A stretch of DNA of 64,000 nt from Pseudomonadota bacterium (GTDB lineage Bacteria; Pseudomonadota; Alphaproteobacteria; Azospirillales; Azospirillaceae). The first letter of the stretch is position 1; each line of letters opens with the position of its first letter. The stretch lies in NCBI GenBank assembly GCA_023423695.1, contig JAFAFA010000011.1:1-64000 (forward strand), read 5' to 3'. A program made the translations under genes and the position numbers. Shown here piece by piece: positions 37,265-45,489 of this stretch. Under the pieces are notes generated by a model that did not search any database, was not told where the DNA came from, and was given only the letters and a program-made list of their open reading frames with translations.

Positions 37265-38286
37265 ACGAGACCATGAGCACCACCGCCAGGACCGTGTCCG
37301 GCGTGGCCCGCCCCAGGGTCCTGGTCCCCATCGACCCCGATGCGACCGAGCGACTCGGCGTCACCGTGATCGTCCCGACCTACCGCCGGCCGGACCAACT
37401 GGCCGGCTGCCTCGACGGGCTGGTCCGGCAGACCATGGCGCCCGCCCAGGTGATCGTCACCGTGCGCGACACCGACCCCGCTTCCGCCGAGGTCGCCCGC
37501 CGCTACGACGGTGCGCTGGCGATGCAGGTGGTCGAGATCGAGGTGCCGGGACAGGTGGCGGCGATCAACCGCGGCATGGACCATGCCCGCGCCGACATCG
37601 TCGCCATCACCGACGACGACGCGGTGCCCCATCCCGACTGGGTGGAGCGGATCGAGGCCTGGTATCGCACCGATCCCAGGATCGGCGGCGTCGGCGGTCG
37701 CGACCACGTCTATCACGACGGCGTGCCGGAAACCGGCGAGCGGCGGATCGTCGGCCGGCTGCAATGGTTCGGCCGCGTCATCGGCAACCACCATCTGGGG
37801 GTCGGCCCGGCGCAGGACGTCGATGTCCTGAAGGGCGCCAACTGGAGCTTCCGCCGCGCCGCCATCGCCGACGAGCGGCTGAACACCCGGCTGCGCGGCA
37901 GCGGCGCCCAGGTCCGCAACGAGGTGGATTTCTGCCTGCGGCTGTCCCGCCGCGGCTGGCGGCTGGTCTACGACCCGATGGTGGCGGTCGACCATTTCCC
38001 GGCCGTCCGCTTCGACATCGACCAGCGGGGAACCGACCATTTCCACCCGCTGGCGCAGGAGAACGCGACCTACAACGACACGGTCGCGCTGATGGCCCAT
38101 TTCAGCCCTGCCAACCGCATGGTGTTCGCCGCCTGGGCCTTCCTGATCGGGACCTGCGAGTTTCCCGGAGCGGTGCAATGGGCGCGGCTCGCCATGCGCG
38201 GTGACCGGCATGCCGGGGCGAAGCTGCGCGCCACCCTGCGCGGCCGGCTGGCCGGGATGCGCGACTGGCGGGAGTCGCCGGCATGA
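37261..38286 (+). CDS. Glycosyltransferase family 2
   Basis: The 341-aa GT-A enzyme shows VTVIVPTYRRPDQLAGCLDG at about residue 35, the metal-binding DDD in IVAITDDDAVPHPDW, and an acceptor-side EVDFCLRLSRRGWRLVYDP. No strong membrane helix is evident apart from a weakly hydrophobic C-terminal segment. It overlaps the genes on both sides by four bases, pointing to coupled translation. Confidence 0.88.
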   Translation: MNETMSTTARTVSGVARPRVLVPIDPDATERLGVTVIVPTYRRPDQLAGCLDGLVRQTMAPAQVIVTVRDTDPASAEVARRYDGALAMQVVEIEVPGQVAAINRGMDHARADIVAITDDDAVPHPDWVERIEAWYRTDPRIGGVGGRDHVYHDGVPETGERRIVGRLQWFGRVIGNHHLGVGPAQDVDVLKGANWSFRRAAIADERLNTRLRGSGAQVRNEVDFCLRLSRRGWRLVYDPMVAVDHFPAVRFDIDQRGTDHFHPLAQENATYNDTVALMAHFSPANRMVFAAWAFLIGTCEFPGAVQWARLAMRGDRHAGAKLRATLRGRLAGMRDWRESPA

Positions 38287-39812
38287 CCTTCGCCACTGCC
38301 GGCGCCGCCGCGGGGATCGACCGGACCCAGCCAGGGCATCAGGGTGGGGACGGCCTGCCGTCCGTCGCCAGGATGGCCCCCGTCCTCTTCTGGTTCGTGG
38401 TTGCGATGCCGGTGCTGATGGGCAAGGCCGGCCTGCTGGAGATCATCTTTCCGGTCGGCGCGCTCGCCACCGGCGCCCTGCTGGTGACGCGCGACCCCGC
38501 CCGCTTCGCCGCCTTCACCTGGTGGCTGTGGTTCCTGACACCGGAGGTGCGACGGCTGGTCGATTACCAGGCGGGATGGAGCGTCATCAGCCCGGTGATG
38601 GTGACGCCCTTCGCCGTCGGCGCCATGACCGGGCTGGTGATCGCGCAGTATCTGCCGATGCTGCGTTACCGCGCCTATTTCGGCTTCGTGCCGGTGATGA
38701 TCGGGCTGTTCTACGCCTACGTCAACGGCATCACCCAGGCCGGCATGGCGGCGGCGACCTTCGCGCTGCTGAACTGGCTGGTGCCGGTGACGCTCGGCCT
38801 CTATGTCGCCCTGCACTGGCCGATCTATCCGCAGATCCGCGACGCAGTGCTGCGGGCCTTCGTGCTGGGGATGGTGCTGGTCGGCGGTTATGGGCTGATC
38901 CAGTATTTCGTGATGCCGCCCTGGGATGCGCGCTGGCTGATCAATGTCGGCATGACCAACCAGGGCCTGCCGCTGCCGATGCAGGTGCGGGTGTTCAGCA
39001 CGCTGAACTCCTCCGGCCCGCTGGCCTTCCTGCTGGTGACCGGGCTGGCCGTGCTGCCGGCGGCGCGCGGCATCCTGGTGCCGGTCGCCGGCGCCCTGGC
39101 GCTGGGATCGCTGCTGCTCAGCCTCGTCCGCGCCGCGTGGCTGGCGGGGCTGTTCGTCTTCGTCTGGCTGCTGCTGACCATGCCCGGCCGGCACCGTCTG
39201 CGGCTGGTCGCGGTCGGCTGCGGACTGGTGCTCTGCTCCCTTCCGCTGCTCAGCGTGCCGATGGTCAATCAGTCCATCGTCAAGCGGTTCGACACGCTGA
39301 ACTCGATGGAGAACGACCGCAGCTACCAGGAACGGCAGGAGTTCTACGGCCGCTTCCTGATCCAGGCGCTGACGGAGGTGCGCGGCGCCGGTCTCGGCAC
39401 CGTCGACACCGCGACCAAGCTGACCAACGAGGACGGCCATCTCGGCGCCATGGCCTATTTCGACAGCGGCATCCTGCGCGTCCCCTACGAACTGGGCTGG
39501 CCCGGCACGCTGGGCTATGTCGCGGGCATCGTCACGCTGATGGTCGGGCTGCTGCGCCGTGGCGGCGCTCCACCCGACCCCTTCGCCCGCTGTGCCGAGA
39601 CCGCCGCCCTGACGATGCTCGGCTGCATGGTGTTCGAACACACGCTGGTGAAGGTCACGGGCGTCGGCTTCTGGTTCTTCCTGGGCATGGGCATGGCCGC
39701 GAAGAATTACGGGCTCGCCAGCCTCCAGCCCGCCCCGCAGCCGGCGGCACCCCCAGTCGATCAGCACCCCGAGCAAATGCGTCAGGAGGACAAGCAATGG
39801 ACGGAAGCCTGA
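38283..39812 (+). CDS. O-antigen ligase/polymerase-like membrane protein (Wzy candidate)
   Basis: The 509-aa protein has about 10-12 membrane segments and a large loop after residue 330 (SMENDRSYQERQEFYGRFLIQALTEVRGAGLG). That Arg-containing periplasmic loop is typical of the Wzy_C/O-antigen ligase family. In this context it is the likely polymerase of the repeat unit. The protein ends in a Pro/Gln-rich tail that overlaps the next gene by 16 bases. Confidence 0.83.
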   Translation: MTFATAGAAAGIDRTQPGHQGGDGLPSVARMAPVLFWFVVAMPVLMGKAGLLEIIFPVGALATGALLVTRDPARFAAFTWWLWFLTPEVRRLVDYQAGWSVISPVMVTPFAVGAMTGLVIAQYLPMLRYRAYFGFVPVMIGLFYAYVNGITQAGMAAATFALLNWLVPVTLGLYVALHWPIYPQIRDAVLRAFVLGMVLVGGYGLIQYFVMPPWDARWLINVGMTNQGLPLPMQVRVFSTLNSSGPLAFLLVTGLAVLPAARGILVPVAGALALGSLLLSLVRAAWLAGLFVFVWLLLTMPGRHRLRLVAVGCGLVLCSLPLLSVPMVNQSIVKRFDTLNSMENDRSYQERQEFYGRFLIQALTEVRGAGLGTVDTATKLTNEDGHLGAMAYFDSGILRVPYELGWPGTLGYVAGIVTLMVGLLRRGGAPPDPFARCAETAALTMLGCMVFEHTLVKVTGVGFWFFLGMGMAAKNYGLASLQPAPQPAAPPVDQHPEQMRQEDKQWTEA

Positions 39813-40972
39813 CCTTCCCCGCGGAGATGCGGGAGGCCAGCGTGCTCCAACTCGGGCTGGGCTGGTTCCCCGAAACCCATGGCGGGGCGGAGAACATGTT
39901 CTACCACCTCGCCCGCCACCTGCCGCAACAGGGCATCGCCTTCTCCGGGCTGGTGCTCGGCACCACCTCCGCCAGGCTGGACAACGGCGCCCGCATCGAC
40001 AGCTTCGCCCCGCCGACCGCCTCGCTGCCGCGCCGCGTGGCGGCGGCCCGCACCGCCATCGCCGCGGCGTTGCGCCGGCAGGCGCCGGACCTCGTCGCCT
40101 CGCATTTCGCGCTGAACACGGTGGGGGCGCTGCCCGTCTTGCGCAACCGGCCGCTGGTCGTCCATTTCCACGGGCCTTGGGCTTTGGAAAGTGCTGCCGA
40201 GGGAGCCGGCGCCCTGTCGGTGCGGCTGAAGTTCCTGGTGGAGCGGCTGGTCTACCACCGCGCCACCCGCTTCGTCGTGCTGTCCCGCTCCTTCGCCACC
40301 ATCCTGGCCGAGCGCTACGGCGTACCGCCCGAGCGCATCCACCGGGTGCCGGGCGGGGTCGAGGCCGACCGCTACGACCTTCCCGACAGCCGGCAGCAGG
40401 CGCGGGCGCGGCTGGGCTGGCCGCAGGGACGACCCGTCATCCTGACGGTCCGCCGTCTGGTCAAACGGATGGGACTGACCGCCCTGGTGGATTCGATGGT
40501 GGAGCTGCGCCGCCGAGTGCCCGACGCCCTGCTGGTCGTCGCCGGCCGCGGACCTGAGGCGGCGGCGCTGCAGAACCGCATCGGCGCACTGGGGCTGGAG
40601 GAGCATGTGCGCCTCCTGGGCTTCGTGCCCGACGCGCTGCTTCCACTGGCCTACCGCGCCGCCGACCTGTGCGTGATGCCGTCGCAGGCGCTGGAGGGTT
40701 TCGGCCTGACCGCGCTGGAATCGCTGGCGTCCGGCACGCCGGTGCTGGTCACCCCCGTCGGCGGCCTGCCGGAGGTGGTGGAGGGGCTGGATGGCGATCT
40801 CGTGCTGGCGGGCACCGACGCCCGCTCCATCGGCATCGGATTGGCGGAGGCGCTGACCGGCGTCCGTCGGCTGCCCGATGCCGACACCTGCTGGTCGCTG
40901 GTGCGCAGCCGCTTCGACTGGCCGGTGATCGCCGCCCGCACCGCCGCCGTCTACCGCGACGCCCTGCAATGA
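39797..40972 (+). CDS. Glycosyltransferase family 4
   Basis: The 391-aa GT-B protein starts with QLGLGWFPETHGGAENMFYHLAR, a GG-A-E loop typical of GT4. It has the donor-site segment PSQALEGFGLTALESLASGTPVLVTPVGGLPEVV. AGGAGG is well placed before the ATG at 39797, inside the end of the upstream gene. Donor sugar and acceptor cannot be told from the sequence. Confidence 0.87.
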   Translation: MDGSLTFPAEMREASVLQLGLGWFPETHGGAENMFYHLARHLPQQGIAFSGLVLGTTSARLDNGARIDSFAPPTASLPRRVAAARTAIAAALRRQAPDLVASHFALNTVGALPVLRNRPLVVHFHGPWALESAAEGAGALSVRLKFLVERLVYHRATRFVVLSRSFATILAERYGVPPERIHRVPGGVEADRYDLPDSRQQARARLGWPQGRPVILTVRRLVKRMGLTALVDSMVELRRRVPDALLVVAGRGPEAAALQNRIGALGLEEHVRLLGFVPDALLPLAYRAADLCVMPSQALEGFGLTALESLASGTPVLVTPVGGLPEVVEGLDGDLVLAGTDARSIGIGLAEALTGVRRLPDADTCWSLVRSRFDWPVIAARTAAVYRDALQ

Positions 40973-40982
40973 GCCTGCCCTG

Positions 40983-42275
40983 ATGAGTACCATCGTCATC
41001 CTCTGCGACCACGCCCACTCCAGCGGCGGGCTGGCCAAGGTCGCCATCGCCGGAGCGGTCGGGCTGGCGCGGCGCGGGCACCGGGTCCATTTCTTCACCG
41101 CAGTGCCGCCCATCGACCCCGCCCTGCTGATCGACGGCATCACCGTCCATTGCCTGGACCAGCCCGACCTGAAGGGCAACGCCGACCGCGTGCAGGCGGC
41201 GATCCGCGGCATCTGGAACCGGGAGTCGGCCCATGCGCTCGACGAGCTGCTGGCCCGCTGCCCGGCCAACGACACGGTGGTCCACATCCATGGCTGGGCC
41301 AAGGCGCTGTCGCCCAGTGTCTTCCCGGTCTGCCGCCGCTCCGGCCTGCCGGTGCTGCTGACCCTGCACGACTATTTCCCGCTCTGTCCGAACGGCGCCT
41401 TCTTCGTCTTTCCCGAAGGCGTCAACTGCCCGCACCGGGCACTGTCGGCCGGCTGCCTCGCCACCGACTGCGACGCCCGCGCCCGGCATCACAAATGGTG
41501 GCGGGCGGCCCGGCATGCGGCGGGCGCGCTGGCCGGCGGCTTCACCGGCGGCATGGCGCTGGTGACCCTCAGCGACCGCCAGCGCGCGGTGATCGCACCG
41601 CATCTGCCCCCCGACACCATCACACTGCCGATCCCCAACCCGGTGGAGGTGGCGGCGGAGATCCGCGACCGCGCCCCTGCTCCCGTCGCGGACAACAGCC
41701 ATGTGCTGTTCGTCGGCCGCCTGTCGCGCGAGAAGGGCGCCGCCCTGCTGGCCGAGGCGGCGGCGCAGGCCGGCATCCCGGTGCGCTTCGTCGGCGACGG
41801 CGACGAGGCCGAGGCCGTCCGCCGCCTGAACCCGGAGGCCGAACTCGCCGGCTGGCTGCCGCCCGGCGCCGTGTTGGAGGAGGTCCGGCGGGCGCGGGCG
41901 CTGGTGGTGCCGTCGCTGTGGTACGAAACCTTCGGGCTGGCCGCCTACGAGGCGCTGGCGAACGGCGTTCCCGTGATCGTCAGCGACAATTGCGCGGCGG
42001 CGGAGGCGGTGCGGCCGGGCGGAAACGGCTTCCTGTTCCGCAGCGGCGACGCCGCCGACCTCGCCCGCTGCCTGCGCCTGCTCTCCCACGACGGCGAGGT
42101 GGAGCGGATGGGCCGCACGGCCCATGACGATTATTGGCAGGCGCCCTTCACGCTGGACCGCCATCTCGACCGGGTGGAGGAGGTCTATCGCGCCGCCCTC
42201 AGCGGCGGACTGGCGGCAATGGCGCGGCTCAATGCCGATCCGTCGCCGGGGGCGGCGCGGGCCCGCGCGCCATGA
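40983..42275 (+). CDS. Glycosyltransferase family 4
   Basis: The 430-aa GT-B protein begins TIVILCDHAHSSGGLAKVAI. It has an acceptor-domain segment TLHDYFPLCPNGAFFVFPEG with a cysteine-rich stretch (CPHRALSAGCLATDCDA) common in this subgroup, and the donor motif PSLWYETFGLAAYEALANGVPVIVSDNCAAAE. It follows the previous glycosyltransferase after 10 bases and overlaps the next gene by four. Confidence 0.87.
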   Translation: MSTIVILCDHAHSSGGLAKVAIAGAVGLARRGHRVHFFTAVPPIDPALLIDGITVHCLDQPDLKGNADRVQAAIRGIWNRESAHALDELLARCPANDTVVHIHGWAKALSPSVFPVCRRSGLPVLLTLHDYFPLCPNGAFFVFPEGVNCPHRALSAGCLATDCDARARHHKWWRAARHAAGALAGGFTGGMALVTLSDRQRAVIAPHLPPDTITLPIPNPVEVAAEIRDRAPAPVADNSHVLFVGRLSREKGAALLAEAAAQAGIPVRFVGDGDEAEAVRRLNPEAELAGWLPPGAVLEEVRRARALVVPSLWYETFGLAAYEALANGVPVIVSDNCAAAEAVRPGGNGFLFRSGDAADLARCLRLLSHDGEVERMGRTAHDDYWQAPFTLDRHLDRVEEVYRAALSGGLAAMARLNADPSPGAARARAP

Positions 42276-43963
42276 CGCCTTTTCCCCCATTTGTCCCCCC
42301 CATCGGCAGGCGCATCGGCCGGCGCCTGCTGCTGGCCGCGGCGCTCTCCCTCCCCGCAGCCGCACAGGCTGCCCAGGACAAGCCGCTGCGCAACCGTCCC
42401 GATCCGTCGCCGTCAACCGGCCCCGCCCTGTCGATCCGCGACCGCGGTGCCATCGGCGACGGGCGCAGCCATCCCCTTTCCGAACGCTACAAGACCCTGG
42501 AGGCGGCGCGGCGCGTCCATCCGCATGTCCGCTCGCTCGACCAGGAATGCGACTGGGCCGCCCTGCAGGGAGCCGTGCTGGAGCTGTCGCAGTCGGGCCA
42601 TGGCGGGACGGTGTTGGTGCCGCCCGGCCGTTACCGGCTGGACGGCGAGATCGTCCTGCCCAACCTCGACCGCCATGACGAGGCCTTCAACGAGGTGGAG
42701 ATCGTCGGCGCCGGCATGCGCGCCTCGCTGCTGTCCTGGCCGGAGGATCTCGGCCCCGGCCGCTTCGGCATCCGGGCGGCGAGCCGGCTGGCGGCACGTG
42801 ACGGCACTTTGAAGGACGACGATGGCTACCAGCGCAGCCGCATCGCCCATCTCAGCCTGCAGGGACCGAAGCCCGGCAACAGCCCCGGCGACCCGCCGCC
42901 GAGCATGGGCGGGGTGGCCCTGACCTCCCGCTTCGTGCTGGAACGGGTGGGGGTGTTCGGCTTTCATGCCGGGGTGGATGTCTGGCGCGACCATTCCTCG
43001 CTGATCTCCTGCCAGCTGACCAAGAACCACATCGGCGCCTACTGGTCGGCCGGGACGGAGAGTTTCGGCGACCATCTGTTCCTCGACACCGACCTCGCCG
43101 GCAACACGCTGGCCTCCATCGCCGTGGCGCCGGAGAACGGCATCGACCATTCCAGCTTCATCTCCTGCCATTTCGGCTTCTCGCCCTACGGCATCCTGGC
43201 GGAGGATGGGGCTTCGAAGCGCACCTTCCTGTCCAACAACAAGTTTCTGGACTGCGCCTTCGAGGCCTGCGGCAACGGCTGGATCCATGGCCCGACGGCG
43301 GAGATGTACGGCAACAGCCTGATCGGCTGCAGCGGTTCGCTCCTGCCCCGATACCGGCTGCCGAAACAGCCGGCGAACGGCCTGATCGTCGTGCGTTCGC
43401 TGGAGCGCAACCAGTTCACCGGCGGCACCGCCAGCTTCGGCGACGGCACCAACGACCGGGCCGCCGACATCCAGACCGCCGCCGTCGTCGCCGCCAGCGC
43501 CGTCGGCAACCGGTTCGACGATGCCGACCGCCTGATCCGCCTCGGTCGCGACGGGCTCGCCCCCGCATTGTCGGTCACCGGCACCTGCCGTGCCAACCGG
43601 TTTCAGGCGCTGGACTGTTCGGGCGAATTCCGCAAGGTCGGCACCGGCGGCGTCGATGCCGGCAATCTGGTGCAGCGCGACTACGACCGCGTCCGCCGGC
43701 TGGAGCCGGACCGCCCGGCCGACGGCGTCGCCCTCACCACCGCATCCGCCGGGGGCGTCGTGCCCGTCGCCACCGCCGGCACCGCCCCGGTCGGCAAGAC
43801 CCGCGGCGCCATCCGCATGGGAGCCGTCCTGCGCCCTGCCGGCGCCATGCCGCACCGGGTGGACCAGGGCCCCGGCTCCGCCGCACCGGTGGGCATCGCC
43901 GTGGCGGATGCACCGGCGGGCAGCGACAGCGTAATGGTCGACCTGCGGCTGGAGGTCAGGTGA
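42272..43963 (+). CDS. Exported right-handed beta-helix protein (pectate-lyase-3-like)
   Basis: The 563-aa precursor has an arginine-rich N-terminus and hydrophobic signal (GRRIGRRLLLAAALSLPAAAQAA), so it is exported, perhaps by Tat. Residues 50-130 match the start of pectate-lyase-3-type beta helices (IRDRGAIGDGRSH, GGTVLVPPGRYRLDGEIVLPN). Repeated short Asn/Gly/Ser-rich turns follow through about residue 450. Such proteins in exopolysaccharide loci can be lyases, epimerases or chain-binding proteins. I cannot identify catalytic residues. It is the last plus-strand gene before a convergent glycosyltransferase. Confidence 0.75.
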   Translation: MTPFPPFVPPIGRRIGRRLLLAAALSLPAAAQAAQDKPLRNRPDPSPSTGPALSIRDRGAIGDGRSHPLSERYKTLEAARRVHPHVRSLDQECDWAALQGAVLELSQSGHGGTVLVPPGRYRLDGEIVLPNLDRHDEAFNEVEIVGAGMRASLLSWPEDLGPGRFGIRAASRLAARDGTLKDDDGYQRSRIAHLSLQGPKPGNSPGDPPPSMGGVALTSRFVLERVGVFGFHAGVDVWRDHSSLISCQLTKNHIGAYWSAGTESFGDHLFLDTDLAGNTLASIAVAPENGIDHSSFISCHFGFSPYGILAEDGASKRTFLSNNKFLDCAFEACGNGWIHGPTAEMYGNSLIGCSGSLLPRYRLPKQPANGLIVVRSLERNQFTGGTASFGDGTNDRAADIQTAAVVAASAVGNRFDDADRLIRLGRDGLAPALSVTGTCRANRFQALDCSGEFRKVGTGGVDAGNLVQRDYDRVRRLEPDRPADGVALTTASAGGVVPVATAGTAPVGKTRGAIRMGAVLRPAGAMPHRVDQGPGSAAPVGIAVADAPAGSDSVMVDLRLEVR

Positions 43964-43975
43964 GACGATCTCTCC

Positions 43976-45148
43976 TCAAGACGTCGACCTGACCAGCGTC
44001 CCGCTCAACCCCACCCCACTCGCCAGCGGCCCCATCGCTTCCAGCAGATCCACATAATGCCCTGCCGTCACCGGCCAGTCGTGGCGTTCGGCAATGCGGC
44101 GGCCGGCTTCCCCCATGCGGCGGCGCTCCTCCGGATCGGCGGCCAGACGGCGCATCGCCGCCACCAGAGCGTCCTGCGCATCGGGATCGTCCAGCACGAC
44201 GGCCGCCCCGTCCTCCAGCAGCCAGCTTGCGCCGGCAAGCTGTGTGGTGACGACCGGCAACCCGCTCGCCGCCGCCTCCAGCAAGACCAGCCCGAAGGGC
44301 TCGTAGCGGGTCGGGAAGACGAACAGGTCGGCCGCTTGCATCAACGCCGCCACATCGCGCCGGTGGCCGAGGAAGCGCACGCGCTCCTCCACCCCCAGTG
44401 ACCGTGCCAGCGCCGGAAAGGGACCGCCGCGCTCGTCGCCCACCACCGCCAGCGACAGGTCGGGCACCTCGGCCAGGGCGCGCAGCACGCCGTCCAGATT
44501 CTTGCGGTCGCTGCGGGCATCGCCGACGAACAGCGCCACCGGACGGCCGGGCGGCAGTCCGAAGAGCGCCGGATCGGGCGTGCCGGGCTGGAATTCCGCC
44601 ACATCGACGCCGTTGTCGATCACCGCCAGCCGGGCCGGATCGATGCCGTCGCGGCGCAGTTCCTCCGCCACCGTGCGCGACACCGCCACCAGTCGGCCGG
44701 CGCGGCGGAAACTCCAGCGCTCGAAACCGACATTCAGCAACGTGTAGAGCGCCCGGTACAGCGACAGCGGCGACAGGCTCTTGCGTACGGGATGGGTGGG
44801 CGATCGCATCCAGGCCGAATGGACGAAATGCACGGCGTTGACGTCCGACCGCGCCCAGCTGACGAAGCCGTTCACCACCACCCGGTCGATCCCCGCCCGC
44901 CTTGCCCGCGCCAGCGCGCGGCTCGCCCGCCAGGCGAACAGCTGGTCCCTGGCGAGCTGCGTCGGCACCCCGCCGCCGTCGACCGGCATCCAGCGCAGGC
45001 TGGGATGGCGCGCCAGTTCGTCGGCAACCTCCGTCGCGATGGCCACCACCTCGTGCCCACGGCGCAGAAGCTCTTCCACGACAACGGCATTCACGCGGCC
45101 CTGCCCGTCATGGCGGACGATCTTCTGCGTGACCACGGCAATGCGCAT
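43976..45148 (-). CDS. Glycosyltransferase family 4, convergent
   Basis: The 390-aa GT-B protein starts RIAVVTQKIVRHDGQGRVN and carries the donor-site segment PTRYEPFGLVLLEAAASGLPVVTTQLAG near residue 290. AGGGGA precedes the ATG. It is the only glycosyltransferase of the locus on the minus strand, ending 12 bp from the beta-helix gene. It probably has its own promoter in the 341-bp spacer shared with the 909-aa gene. Confidence 0.87.
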   Translation of the reverse strand: MRIAVVTQKIVRHDGQGRVNAVVVEELLRRGHEVVAIATEVADELARHPSLRWMPVDGGGVPTQLARDQLFAWRASRALARARRAGIDRVVVNGFVSWARSDVNAVHFVHSAWMRSPTHPVRKSLSPLSLYRALYTLLNVGFERWSFRRAGRLVAVSRTVAEELRRDGIDPARLAVIDNGVDVAEFQPGTPDPALFGLPPGRPVALFVGDARSDRKNLDGVLRALAEVPDLSLAVVGDERGGPFPALARSLGVEERVRFLGHRRDVAALMQAADLFVFPTRYEPFGLVLLEAAASGLPVVTTQLAGASWLLEDGAAVVLDDPDAQDALVAAMRRLAADPEERRRMGEAGRRIAERHDWPVTAGHYVDLLEAMGPLASGVGLSGTLVRSTS

Positions 45149-45489
45149 CGCGCGTCCCCTGCTCGGCTGTATCGACGGTATCGGCGGCGGTTCACTCCGG
45201 AGTGGACCACGGAGCCGCCGCGCACACCAAACAAACGAAAGAGACCGATTCCGCTCAACAGGCTTAAGTCTGCCGCTTCCCGATCAAGTCTTTCAACAGC
45301 GAAAGAATTCGGCACGGCCAAATCGATATTTATGGAAGAGTCAAAGATGAGTCAAAGACATGTCCCATCTTTGACTCTCCAAATGGTCGTGATGACCTGT
45401 CAAGACTTCCAATCGAAGAGGGTAACCAGATCTATCAAGTTACTCCGACATTGCGTTCTCTTAATTTCTGGTTAATGGGAGTCGTGCCG
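45149..45489. other. AT-rich divergent spacer upstream of the 909-aa gene
   Basis: This 341-bp spacer separates the minus-strand glycosyltransferase from the plus-strand 909-aa gene, so it should hold two promoters. It is AT-rich from about 45230. It holds CGAAAGA/CCGCTCAA (45236-45258), also seen at 27848-27868, and the GAGTCAAAGA repeat cluster at 45338-45377. I see no gene in it. Confidence 0.6.
45338..45377. promoter_or_regulatory. GAGTCAAAGA triple repeat with hairpin potential
   Basis: GAGTCAAAGA occurs at 45338-45347 and again at 45349-45358, an 11-bp (one helical turn) period. Its exact inverse TCTTTGACTC is at 45368-45377. The second and third copies can form a 10-bp hairpin with a 9-base loop. 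It lies 113 bp before the start of the 909-aa gene, so it may be a regulator-binding site or an RNA structure in the leader. No U tract follows, so it is not a standard terminator. Confidence 0.7.
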
